Source of the DNA: a virus
Strand: one strand, 5' to 3'
Length of the DNA stretch: 57,779 nt
Virus record (IMG/VR): IMGVR_UViG_3300036770_004266
Location: 1-57,779 of that record
Shown here one piece after another: positions 1-4,526 of this stretch (positions are counted from its first letter, which is position 1; every line of letters begins with the position of its first letter). The notes below the pieces were generated by a model. The model had not been told where the DNA came from. It worked only from the letters and a program-made list of their open reading frames with translations, and did no database searches. The position numbers and the translations under genes were made by a program.

Positions 1-23
1 CCAAATGCGATACAAACCACCAG

Positions 24-135
24 ACCATATTGAAGTGTATTACATGCGGCGAACCCATCTGCCGCTTTCATTATTGATCGCTACTGTGTTCCCGGGACAC
101 TTCGCAGAGGCCTCCGTAATACACTTCAATATGGT
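24..135 (-). ncRNA. Candidate structured RNA closed by a 20-bp stem
   Basis: Bases 24-43 and 116-135 are perfect inverted repeats of 20 bp. The 72 bases between them contain smaller hairpins: gcggc/gccgc near 47-66, gtgt/acac around CCCGGG near 86-99, and a GAGGCCTC palindrome near 107-114. The outer stem begins on the discriminator and CCA of tRNA-Tyr, so it lies directly downstream of that tRNA on the same strand. The size and multi-arm shape recall the small stable RNAs in the T4 tRNA region, but I recognise no family. A terminator or processing structure is the alternative. Confidence 0.5.
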
Positions 136-216
136 GGGTGGCCAGGGACTCGAACCCCGTATGCCAATGGCGCCAGATTTACAGTCTGGTGCAGTAACCT
201 GTTCTGCTCGCCACCC
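132..216 (-). tRNA. tRNA-Tyr (anticodon GTA)
   Basis: Acceptor GGGTGGC pairs with GCCACCC, followed by discriminator A and an encoded CCA. The anticodon loop CTGTAAA gives GTA. The variable arm is long, as expected for bacterial tRNA-Tyr. It is the last tRNA of the array in the direction of transcription. Confidence 0.95.
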
Positions 217-219
217 ATG

Positions 220-296
220 TGGCACACCGTAGGGGATTTGAACCCCTGATCTTCTCCGTGAAAGGGAGATGTCCTAGGCCGCTAGACGAACGGTGC
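220..296 (-). tRNA. tRNA-Glu (anticodon TTC)
   Basis: Acceptor GCACCGT pairs with ACGGTGT (one G-U), discriminator G, encoded CCA. The loop CTTTCAC gives TTC. It lies 45 bases downstream of an early-type promoter at 342-370, which probably drives it together with tRNA-Tyr. Confidence 0.95.
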
Positions 297-341
297 ATGA
301 AACTTAAATTATTAAAGAACAATTTTAACTGCTATATTATT

Positions 342-370
342 ATAATATAGCCTATCCTACACTTTGTCAA
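342..370 (-). promoter_or_regulatory. Early sigma70-type promoter
   Basis: On the minus strand: TTGACA, 17 bases, TATTAT. It sits between a terminator-like hairpin (384-409) and tRNA-Glu, so it would start transcription at about 335 into tRNA-Glu, tRNA-Tyr and the structured RNA at 24-135. It is one of nine promoters here with the same spacing. Confidence 0.75.
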
Positions 371-383
371 GCAAAAACTATAC

Positions 384-409
384 TATGTTGGTGAGTGCTT
401 ACCAACATA
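384..409 (-). terminator. Hairpin, possible terminator of the upstream tRNA transcript
   Basis: The 9-bp stem tatgttggt/accaacata has an 8-base loop. On the minus strand it is followed, after about six bases, by a run of five T. It stands just after the candidate RNA at 413-490 and just before the promoter at 342-370, a sensible place for a transcript end. It could also be part of the neighbouring structured RNA. Confidence 0.45.
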
Positions 410-412
410 CTG

Positions 413-490
413 AGAGCCCCTAGCACCGGATTTGTCGGATTTTGGAGGTCTTACCCTGGAGGATTCTGGGGATCCTGTCCTAGGGGCTCT
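413..490 (-). ncRNA. Candidate tRNA-like structured RNA with an 11-bp closing stem
   Basis: A perfect 11-bp stem, agagcccctag (413-423) with ctaggggctct (480-490), encloses 56 bases. On the minus strand these can fold into three short arms: AGGAT/ATCCT with a 7-base loop, AGG/CCT, and CCG/CGG. The total length of 78 is tRNA-like and the fold a crude cloverleaf. There is no CCA, T-loop consensus or D-arm, so it is not an ordinary tRNA. It lies between tRNA-Cys and tRNA-Glu. Confidence 0.5.
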
Positions 491-495
491 ACGAA

Positions 496-573
496 TGGAA
501 GTGCGGGTGGGATTCGAACCCACGGTATCGCAGTTTTGCAGGCTGCTGCATTTGACCACTCTGCCACCGCACT
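496..573 (-). tRNA. tRNA-Cys (anticodon GCA)
   Basis: Acceptor AGTGCGG/CCGCACT, discriminator T, encoded CCA, canonical GTTCGAA T-loop. The loop CTGCAAA gives GCA. The last pair of the anticodon stem is a C-A mismatch. Confidence 0.93.
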
Positions 574-629
574 ATTGAACGTTATCTCTGATCCACTTCC
601 AGTATTCTGAAGCTTCCATTTTTCTCTCC

Positions 630-637
630 TATAAATA
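630..637 (+). promoter_or_regulatory. Late-type promoter box TATAAATA before the DnaJ-domain gene
   Basis: TATAAATA on the plus strand matches the T4 late promoter -10 element read by gp55-RNA polymerase. It ends only 5 bases before the ATG at 643, with no Shine-Dalgarno between, so a transcript from it would have almost no leader. The same arrangement (NATAAATAYTAGTATG) occurs before the SprT-like gene at 5063. Confidence 0.5.
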
Positions 638-642
638 TTAGT

Positions 643-1260
643 ATGGATCTATACCAAGAATTAGAATTACCGCAAGACTGTTCCTTTGAAGAAATCAAAC
701 AACAGTATCGAATCCTTGCCCGTGTTCACCATCCCGACATGGGAGGTGATCCTGAAAAGTTTAAAAAAATAAAATTAGCCTATGAGGTTCTAAGTGATCC
801 GGTACGAAGGACCGAATACGACAAGACAGGTAACACCCAAAAATCAATAGACATTCGCCACAGGGCAATGTCCGATATTTCTCAAATGTTTTTTAGAATG
901 ATGCCCCACTTCAATCCTAGGGGACAGGGCAATATTCTTTTTGATATCAAAAAAGAAATACAAGATTCCAAACAAGCAATAAAAACCGACATAGAAATAT
1001 GTCGTACATTCATTACCAATTTAGAACTTGCCAAAACAAAGATACGCAAAAAGACCGATAACATCGAAGGTGATAATATCTTTCTAGGTTTTATTGATAA
1101 GCAATTAGAAAGTAGAAATGCCGAACTATCTAACTTTAAAAATAGAATAGAAGTACTCGATGATATGATAAAAATACTTGAGGAATATCACTATGGATTC
1201 CTTGAAATAAAAAATGCCCCCACCGATGGGGGAGGATTTAAACATGATGGCGGAGGCTGA
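643..1260 (+). CDS. DnaJ-domain (J-domain) protein
   Basis: This protein of 205 aa begins with a J domain (about residues 1-65), including the diagnostic HPD (30-32, in VHHPDMGGD) and the KIKLAYEVLSD helix. J domains stimulate Hsp70 ATPases, so it may redirect host DnaK during infection. The rest is a charged, probably coiled-coil region without zinc fingers, unlike full DnaJ. It is the only plus-strand gene in the tRNA array. Its 3' end overlaps, antisense, a minus-strand terminator (1206-1232) and the 3' end of tRNA-Ser (1248-1260). It has no clear ribosome site but a late box just upstream. J-domain identity is sure; the role is inferred. Confidence 0.85.
   Translation: MDLYQELELPQDCSFEEIKQQYRILARVHHPDMGGDPEKFKKIKLAYEVLSDPVRRTEYDKTGNTQKSIDIRHRAMSDISQMFFRMMPHFNPRGQGNILFDIKKEIQDSKQAIKTDIEICRTFITNLELAKTKIRKKTDNIEGDNIFLGFIDKQLESRNAELSNFKNRIEVLDDMIKILEEYHYGFLEIKNAPTDGGGFKHDGGG
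1206..1232 (-). terminator. Rho-independent terminator after tRNA-Ser(GCT)
   Basis: On the minus strand CCCCC-ATCGGT-GGGGG is followed by CATTTTTT. It lies 16 bases beyond the CCA of tRNA-Ser(GCT) and inside the 3' coding part of the opposing DnaJ-domain gene. It probably ends the main tRNA transcript; tRNA-Cys, Glu and Tyr would then need read-through or other promoters. Confidence 0.7.
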
Positions 1261-1336
1261 GGGATTCGAACCCTCGCGACCTGTTAAGGACGACGGTTTA
1301 GCAAACCGCTGCATTTGACCACTCTGCCAAACCTCC
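1248..1336 (-). tRNA. tRNA-Ser (anticodon GCT)
   Basis: Acceptor GGAGGTT/AGCCTCC, discriminator G, encoded CCA, long class II variable arm. The loop TTGCTAA gives GCT. Its 3' end overlaps the tail of the plus-strand DnaJ-domain gene by 13 bases. Confidence 0.95.
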
Positions 1337-1337
1337 A

Positions 1338-1445
1338 TTAGTCGCACCAGGTTTTGTATGGATTAGTAAACATTACACAATCCAAAACTTCCCCGGTGCC
1401 GATTAAAACTGTTGCAAATAAAAATAACCCTACTAAAGATTTCAT
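1338..1445 (-). CDS. Small putative exported protein inside the tRNA array
   Basis: An ORF of 35 aa starts with ATG behind the ribosome site GAAAGGAAAGT. Residues 1-18 (MKSLVGLFLFATVLIGTG) resemble a signal peptide or a single membrane segment, followed by a short tail with two cysteines (23 and 34). It fills the space between tRNA-Ser(TGA) and tRNA-Ser(GCT). I recognise no family. The ribosome site and signal-like start argue that it is real; its length argues for caution. Confidence 0.5.
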   Translation of the reverse strand: MKSLVGLFLFATVLIGTGEVLDCVMFTNPYKTWCD

Positions 1446-1456
1446 ACTTTCCTTTC

Positions 1457-1546
1457 TGGAAGAAGCGGTGGGATTCGAACCCACGGACCCTTTCGGACCG
1501 ACAGTTTTCAAGACTGTTCCAATAAACCGGACTCTGGCACGCTTCC
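1457..1546 (-). tRNA. tRNA-Ser (anticodon TGA)
   Basis: Class II tRNA with acceptor GGAAGCG/CGCTTCT (G-U first pair), discriminator T, encoded CCA and a long variable arm CGGTCC-GAAA-GGGTCC. The loop CTTGAAA gives TGA. Confidence 0.95.
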
Positions 1547-1551
1547 ATAAC

Positions 1552-1628
1552 TGGCACCACCTAGAAGATTCGAACTCCTAACCCCTTGGTCCGTAGCCAA
1601 GTGCTCTGATCCGTTGAGCTAAGGTGGT
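1552..1628 (-). tRNA. tRNA-Arg (anticodon ACG)
   Basis: Acceptor ACCACCT/AGGTGGT, discriminator G, encoded CCA, and stem TTGG/CCAA around loop CTACGGA. A34 would need deamination to inosine by host TadA to read CGN codons. Confidence 0.95.
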
Positions 1629-1629
1629 A

Positions 1630-1706
1630 TGGTGCCCCAGGCGAGATTCGAACTCGCAAGATTTAGTTTCTAAGACTAACATGTATACCAATTCCATCAC
1701 CGGGGC
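1630..1706 (-). tRNA. tRNA-Leu (anticodon TAG)
   Basis: Acceptor GCCCCGG/CTGGGGC, discriminator A, encoded CCA. Stem TTAGT/ACTAA encloses CTTAGAA, giving TAG. The variable loop is short for a leucine tRNA, but the anticodon is clear. Confidence 0.88.
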
Positions 1707-1710
1707 ATAT

Positions 1711-1784
1711 TGGTCCTTCCTGATGGTTACGATCCACCGTCTCGCGGTTATCAGCCGCGTGCTCTACCATTGAGCTAAGGAAGG
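1711..1784 (-). tRNA. tRNA-Ile (anticodon GAT)
   Basis: Acceptor CCTTCCT/AGGAAGG, discriminator A, encoded CCA. Stem CGCGG/CCGCG encloses CTGATAA, giving GAT. The T-loop is ATCGTAA rather than TTCGAAT. Confidence 0.92.
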
Positions 1785-1791
1785 AATGTTC

Positions 1792-1867
1792 TGGTCCCGA
1801 CTCCTGGTTACGCTCCAGGCTCTCATGCTCTTCAGGCACGCGCTATCACTAGGTCAGCTGAGTCGGG
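1792..1867 (-). tRNA. tRNA-Phe (anticodon GAA)
   Basis: Acceptor CCCGACT/AGTCGGG, discriminator A, encoded CCA. Stem CGTGC/GCATG encloses CTGAAGA, giving GAA. The T-loop is AGCGTAA, degenerate like that of the neighbouring tRNA-Ile. Confidence 0.9.
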
Positions 1868-1868
1868 C

Positions 1869-1943
1869 TGGAGCTCTCAACAAGAATCGAACTTGTATCT
1901 CTCGCATACCAAGCGAGTGTAATAACCGTTATACTATGGGAGC
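1869..1943 (-). tRNA. tRNA-Thr (anticodon GGT)
   Basis: Stem CTCGC/GCGAG encloses TTGGTAT, giving GGT. Acceptor GCTCCCA/TGAGAGC has one C-A mismatch. Discriminator T and encoded CCA are present. Confidence 0.88.
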
Positions 1944-1948
1944 GAATC

Positions 1949-2025
1949 TGGTGGCGATGGTTGGATTCGAGCCAACGATCTTCTCCGTATGAAGGAGCTG
2001 CATTAAACCGCTATGCTACATCGCC
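1949..2025 (-). tRNA. tRNA-Met-type (anticodon CAT)
   Basis: Acceptor GGCGATG/CATCGCC, discriminator A, encoded CCA. The loop TTCATAC gives CAT. The fully paired first acceptor base pair argues against initiator tRNA. A CAT anticodon could also be converted to Ile2 by host TilS, which cannot be excluded. Confidence 0.92.
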
Positions 2026-2100
2026 TGGTGCATCGTGATGGATTCGAACCACCGACCTCTTTCTTGTAAGGAAAGCCTTCTACCGCTGAATTAACGATGC
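2026..2100 (-). tRNA. tRNA-Val (anticodon TAC)
   Basis: Acceptor GCATCGT/ACGATGC, discriminator A, encoded CCA. Stem CTTTC/GAAAG encloses CTTACAA, giving TAC. Its CCA ends directly against the first base of tRNA-Met, with no spacer. Confidence 0.95.
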
Positions 2101-2105
2101 ATGTC

Positions 2106-2181
2106 TGGGGTGTAGGACGAGACTCGAACTCGCAACGACTGGAATCACAATCCAGGGCTCTGCCATTGAGCTACCAACACC
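2106..2181 (-). tRNA. tRNA-His (anticodon GTG)
   Basis: Stem CTGGA/TCCAG encloses TTGTGAT, giving GTG. The extra G at -1 (2181) faces a C discriminator, the identity pair of tRNA-His, and CCA is encoded. The acceptor stem has one T-T mismatch. Confidence 0.93.
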
Positions 2182-2187
2182 ATTGTT

Positions 2188-2262
2188 TGGCCTCGCCGCC
2201 CAGAATCGAACTGAGATCTAAACCTTAGGAGTGTCTTGTTCTATCCATTGAACTACGGCGAG
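2188..2262 (-). tRNA. tRNA-Arg (anticodon CCT)
   Basis: Acceptor CTCGCCG/CGGCGAG, discriminator G, encoded CCA. The loop CTCCTAA gives CCT. The anticodon stem AGACA/GGTTT is weak, with an A-G mismatch next to the loop and one G-U. Confidence 0.85.
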
Positions 2263-2274
2263 AAGAATTAGTGA

Positions 2275-2395
2275 CGGTTACCGATAGATCCCATCGCAGC
2301 CGACAAGCGTTGAGCCCCTACGGTAGCTAGACCGTAGACTTGATGAGCGGCCACTCATCTAGAATGCTAGTTAACGACCGGCCAGTCGTCCCTGT
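2275..2395 (-). ncRNA. Candidate structured RNA with repeated GGCC-loop hairpins
   Basis: The 150 bases between tRNA-Lys and tRNA-Arg(CCT) contain no ORF or tRNA but several clean hairpins: ctacggt/accgtag (2318-2337), gatgag/ctcatc (2342-2359) and acgac/gtcgt (2374-2389). The last two carry the identical six-base loop TGGCCG (minus strand), which contains the self-complementary GGCC, so the loops could kiss. An RNA processed out between flanking tRNAs, like T4 RNAs C and D, is a reasonable reading. No known family is recognised. Confidence 0.5.
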
Positions 2396-2415
2396 TGCAT
2401 TAGACTGCTTTGACT

Positions 2416-2491
2416 TGGTAGGGGCGACAGGGATCGAACCTGCGACCAACCGGTTAAAAGCCGGATGCTCTACCTACTGAGCTACACCCCC
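2416..2491 (-). tRNA. tRNA-Lys (anticodon TTT)
   Basis: Acceptor GGGGGTG/CGCCCCT with two G-U pairs, discriminator A, encoded CCA. Stem CCGG/CCGG encloses CTTTTAA, giving TTT. Confidence 0.94.
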
Positions 2492-2521
2492 AAGCAAAAA
2501 TACACCGAATGCACTTTTGTT

Positions 2522-2595
2522 TGGAGGGGGTGTCAAGATTCGAACTTGAACTGAATGAGTCAAAGTCACTAGTGCTGCCGTTACACTACACCCCT
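2522..2595 (-). tRNA. tRNA-Gln (anticodon TTG)
   Basis: Stem AGTGA/TCATT encloses CTTTGAC, giving TTG. Acceptor AGGGGTG/CACCCCC has a mismatched first pair (A-C). Discriminator T and CCA are present. It is the first tRNA of the array in the direction of transcription. Confidence 0.92.
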
Positions 2596-2711
2596 CTGTA
2601 TCCGAATTTTACTCGCACGTTATCGCCGATGCTTTCATCCTCGGTGCCGCCCGTTAGGACCTTTTATATAGCGCCGTCACTCACCCTCGTTGCGTTTAGC
2701 GCTTACTACCA
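2596..2711 (-). other. Gene-free leader of the tRNA array
   Basis: This stretch of 116 bases between the terminator at 2712-2742 and tRNA-Gln has no credible ORF. It holds scattered inverted repeats, such as ccgatg...catcctcgg near 2629-2647 and agcgc/gcgct flanking about 2671-2703. It may be a fourth structured element or a processed leader. I see no canonical promoter in it. Confidence 0.35.
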
Positions 2712-2742
2712 ACAAAAAACCCAGGTCTCTCGATCCTGGGTT
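2712..2742 (-). terminator. Rho-independent terminator upstream of the tRNA array
   Basis: On the minus strand AACCCAGG and CCTGGGTT form an 8-bp stem followed by a T run. It follows the small gene at 2770-2874, so the tandem promoters at 2895-2934 feed that gene and only leak into the tRNAs. Confidence 0.8.
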
Positions 2743-2769
2743 AGTTAAAATTACTTGTTGCGAATAGTT

Positions 2770-2874
2770 TTAACTAACCCTTGGCCACTCCTTTGATGTT
2801 CCAATAAAATCATAGGCATGGCGCGATACCATTGGCTGGCCTAGATTTAAATTGGGTATACAACTATAGAACAT
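2770..2874 (-). CDS. Small hypothetical protein behind tandem promoters
   Basis: An ORF of 34 aa has a good ribosome site (AGGAGAAG, then TT, then ATG). It lies directly downstream of an early promoter and a late box, and just upstream of a strong terminator, so it is a complete transcription unit. The product (MFYSCIPN...KEWPRVS) has no recognised domain, signal peptide or membrane segment. An in-frame extension to 2976 exists but would read back through the promoters, so the start at 2874 is preferred. Confidence 0.55.
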   Translation of the reverse strand: MFYSCIPNLNLGQPMVSRHAYDFIGTSKEWPRVS

Positions 2875-2894
2875 AACTTCTCCTGTTAAAAAAT

Positions 2895-2902
2895 TATTTA
2901 TA
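2895..2902 (-). promoter_or_regulatory. Late-type promoter box TATAAATA
   Basis: The plus strand reads TATTTATA, so the minus strand has a perfect T4-type late box 20 bases upstream of the small gene's ATG at 2874. It overlaps the start region of the early promoter at 2906-2934, giving a tandem early/late control site. Confidence 0.6.
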
Positions 2903-2905
2903 ATA

Positions 2906-2934
2906 ATAGTACAGTCTAGATACAACTTTGTCAA
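2906..2934 (-). promoter_or_regulatory. Early sigma70-type promoter
   Basis: Minus strand: TTGACA, 17 bases, TACTAT. The -35 box overlaps the stop codon of the MazG-like gene (2931-2933). It serves the gene at 2770-2874 and, through read-through, the tRNA array. Confidence 0.75.
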
Positions 2935-3221
2935 GCATTTTGTAAAACTTTTTCTTCCTTGAACACATCGGACCATGTCCGTAACTTAGTGTTCTTTTGA
3001 TCCTTTGCCTGTAGCACACGATCAATGTCTATCATACCTTCTTCGATCATCAAATCAATCATACACAAAAGATCGCCCGTTTCTTCCTCCAAGCGTTCCT
3101 TATTTGTCTGACCGTTATACTTATCCGTCACACCAAATCGAAATACTTTACTGATTGCTTGGATCACTTCTGCACATTCTTCCTGCGCAATCAACATCAC
3201 TTCTTTCTGTTTACTATTCAT
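2931..3221 (-). CDS. MazG-like nucleotide pyrophosphohydrolase
   Basis: A protein of 96 aa with the all-alpha NTP pyrophosphohydrolase metal signature: EECAE at 14-18 and EETGD at 46-50 (EExxE...ExxD), within predicted helices. The family hydrolyses (d)NTPs, or alarmones in some proposals, to monophosphates and diphosphate. Single-domain forms occur widely in phages. The ribosome site is GAGGATAT before ATG. It follows the terminator of the gene at 3260-3646, and its own stop overlaps the next promoter. Substrate is unknown. Confidence 0.8.
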   Translation of the reverse strand: MNSKQKEVMLIAQEECAEVIQAISKVFRFGVTDKYNGQTNKERLEEETGDLLCMIDLMIEEGMIDIDRVLQAKDQKNTKLRTWSDVFKEEKVLQNA

Positions 3222-3234
3222 ATATCCTCATCAT

Positions 3235-3256
3235 TAAAAAAGGGGCCGAAGCCCCG
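3235..3256 (-). terminator. Rho-independent terminator with TTCG tetraloop
   Basis: Minus strand GGGGC-TTCG-GCCCC followed by TTTTTT, four bases after the stop of the gene at 3260-3646. The TTCG loop is a very stable terminator type and recurs at 30561-30585. Confidence 0.9.
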
Positions 3257-3259
3257 TAA

Positions 3260-3646
3260 TTATACGAGTGCTGCGCCCAACTCTTTAATCAGCAAATCGT
3301 CATCCTTTTCTTCTTCCTTGATCCTTTTCTCTACAGATTTAATCTTAGCAGAAGTCTTCTGTACTGGTGCTACCGCAACCTTTGGAGCCTTAACCTTCGA
3401 CGTCGCATTGGTCACTTTCTTGTTCATGGTCTCAGTAATGAGATCGGTGTAATTAGCAAACACTCCACCCACATCTAGGAGATGCGCGCAAGCCTCAGCC
3501 TTAGACATTGGGCGAGGAAGCTCGATAAGCTCTAGGGGAGAATGCCCACCCTTAGCTAGCAACTTCGTGCGGGAAACAATGTCGTTTGCGAAGCGAACCT
3601 TGGTAACACCATTTTGTGTCGAAACACCGGCAACTGTAAAAGTCAT
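3260..3646 (-). CDS. Conserved hypothetical early protein
   Basis: This 128-aa protein has a globular N-terminal half (about 1-75, opening MTFTVAGVSTQNGVTKVRF) and an Ala/Lys/Glu-rich, probably disordered tail ending in an acidic stretch. It is a monocistronic unit, with early promoter at 3690-3718, ribosome site GAGGAGT and terminator at 3235-3256, so it should be strongly and early expressed. The N-terminal pattern looks like small proteins I associate with marine T4-like phages, but I cannot assign a function. Confidence 0.7.
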   Translation of the reverse strand: MTFTVAGVSTQNGVTKVRFANDIVSRTKLLAKGGHSPLELIELPRPMSKAEACAHLLDVGGVFANYTDLITETMNKKVTNATSKVKAPKVAVAPVQKTSAKIKSVEKRIKEEEKDDDLLIKELGAALV

Positions 3647-3689
3647 TCAAATACTCCTCATAAAATATAAATTAACCTACCACTCTATT

Positions 3690-3718
3690 ATAATAACACC
3701 GTCAACATACTATGTCAA
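3690..3718 (-). promoter_or_regulatory. Early sigma70-type promoter
   Basis: Minus strand: TTGACA, 17 bases, TATTAT, about 44 bases upstream of the ATG at 3646. It overlaps the last codons of the SWIM-domain gene upstream. Confidence 0.8.
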
Positions 3719-4073
3719 GCACTTTTTTGGAGTGCCTACAACTTTGGCGAAACTGATACCCCAAACAATCACAAGTGACCTTACCTTTTGAGTAGATTAC
3801 ACTATATGTTTTCTTGGACTTCTTTGAGGTAACTTCGAAGATCCGAGTGTCAGTCTTGATTGACGAACCCTTATATCCCACTATCTTAGATTTGAGAATC
3901 ATAGATATAGGCCACTCGGGCTTGCCTGTCGCCACGCAGACATAATCTGCACCTAACCACTTTGGATTTTCTACGATACGACCCTTGAAGGTATTGATAT
4001 CATAGTCTATCCAAAGTATATTGGATTTCCATTTGGTAGTAATTTCTACCTCGGATCCAATCTCAAAATTCAT
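3702..4073 (-). CDS. SWIM zinc-finger protein
   Basis: A 123-aa protein whose C-terminus carries CDC...SCRH, the CxCx(n)CxH zinc ligand pattern of a SWIM finger (about residues 100-115). SWIM domains bind nucleic acid or protein partners. The N-terminal 80 residues, rich in beta-type sequence, suggest a small barrel. Its ATG overlaps the stop of the 60-aa gene upstream by 4 bases (ATGA), so the two are translationally coupled. The finger is clear; the function is unknown. Confidence 0.7.
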   Translation of the reverse strand: MNFEIGSEVEITTKWKSNILWIDYDINTFKGRIVENPKWLGADYVCVATGKPEWPISMILKSKIVGYKGSSIKTDTRIFEVTSKKSKKTYSVIYSKGKVTCDCLGYQFRQSCRHSKKVLDIVC

Positions 4074-4252
4074 CGCTTAGGAAACCTCGCAGTAGGATCG
4101 CTGAATACTCGACCACCCTTATTTTTAACTGAGGCAGTCATAGTCTTCGGGTTCTTCACAACTTTGCCCTGTTCGATCTGTCCGCCGCGAGCTAGGAACT
4201 CCTTCATCTGCTCTTCGGATTCTTTTCTAAGCTGCTCTTTGGTCTTGTTCAT
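4070..4252 (-). CDS. Small basic hypothetical protein
   Basis: A 60-aa product, start chosen at the ATG at 4252 because AAGGA lies 5 bases upstream; an in-frame upstream start would precede that site. It has a charged N-terminal helix (KEQLRKESEEQMKEFLARGG) and a basic tail, with no known domain. It is expressed from the early promoter at 4278-4306 together with the SWIM protein. Confidence 0.6.
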   Translation of the reverse strand: MNKTKEQLRKESEEQMKEFLARGGQIEQGKVVKNPKTMTASVKNKGGRVFSDPTARFPKR

Positions 4253-4277
4253 TTGGTTCCTTTCTATCATTTTTTTA

Positions 4278-4306
4278 ATTATAAAGCCATTTGGTCAGTT
4301 TGTCAA
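4278..4306 (-). promoter_or_regulatory. Early sigma70-type promoter (consensus)
   Basis: Minus strand: TTGACA, 17 bases, TATAAT, a perfect match to both consensus boxes. It drives the 60-aa gene and the SWIM-finger gene. Confidence 0.85.
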
Positions 4307-4332
4307 GCACCTAGTAAGTCATTGAAAACGTT

Positions 4333-4354
4333 AAAAATCCCCGCATGCGGGGAT
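4333..4354 (-). terminator. Rho-independent terminator
   Basis: The palindrome ATCCCCGC/GCGGGGAT is followed on the minus strand by a run of T (ATTTTTAA). It lies just after the stop of the 48-aa gene (4361) and before the early promoter at 4278-4306. Confidence 0.85.
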
Positions 4355-4360
4355 TGGTTT

Positions 4361-4507
4361 CTAGGAATCTTTTTCCTCTACCTCTATGATTCCTTCCGAT
4401 TCAAAAAATTCAACCGTATCTGTTATTCCTTTATAGTGACCCCATCTGTAACATGAATAACAAGCACCTAACATTAGGCCTATTTGTATTACGCCGTATA
4501 GATCCAT
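4361..4507 (-). CDS. Small membrane protein of T4-like phages
   Basis: A 48-aa ORF with ribosome site AAGGAG five bases before ATG and a terminator right after the stop. Residues 3-20 (LYGVIQIGLMLGACYSCY) form one probable membrane segment. The tail TVEFFESEGIIEVEE follows a pattern (helix, then G-x-I-E-x-E) that I have seen in short hypothetical proteins of marine T4-like phages. The function is unknown. Confidence 0.65.
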   Translation of the reverse strand: MDLYGVIQIGLMLGACYSCYRWGHYKGITDTVEFFESEGIIEVEEKDS

Positions 4508-4526
4508 ATTGACTCCTTTTTAATAG

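Noticed and set aside
24-135. 20-bp inverted repeat as ends of an insertion sequence
   Set aside because: Only 72 bases lie between, no transposase, no target duplication seen; a structured RNA or hairpin fits better.
572-619. 15-aa minus-strand ORF (MEASEYWKWIRDNVQ) with a GGAG site
   Set aside because: Too short to support, overlaps the 5' end of tRNA-Cys, and lies antisense to the DnaJ-domain promoter.
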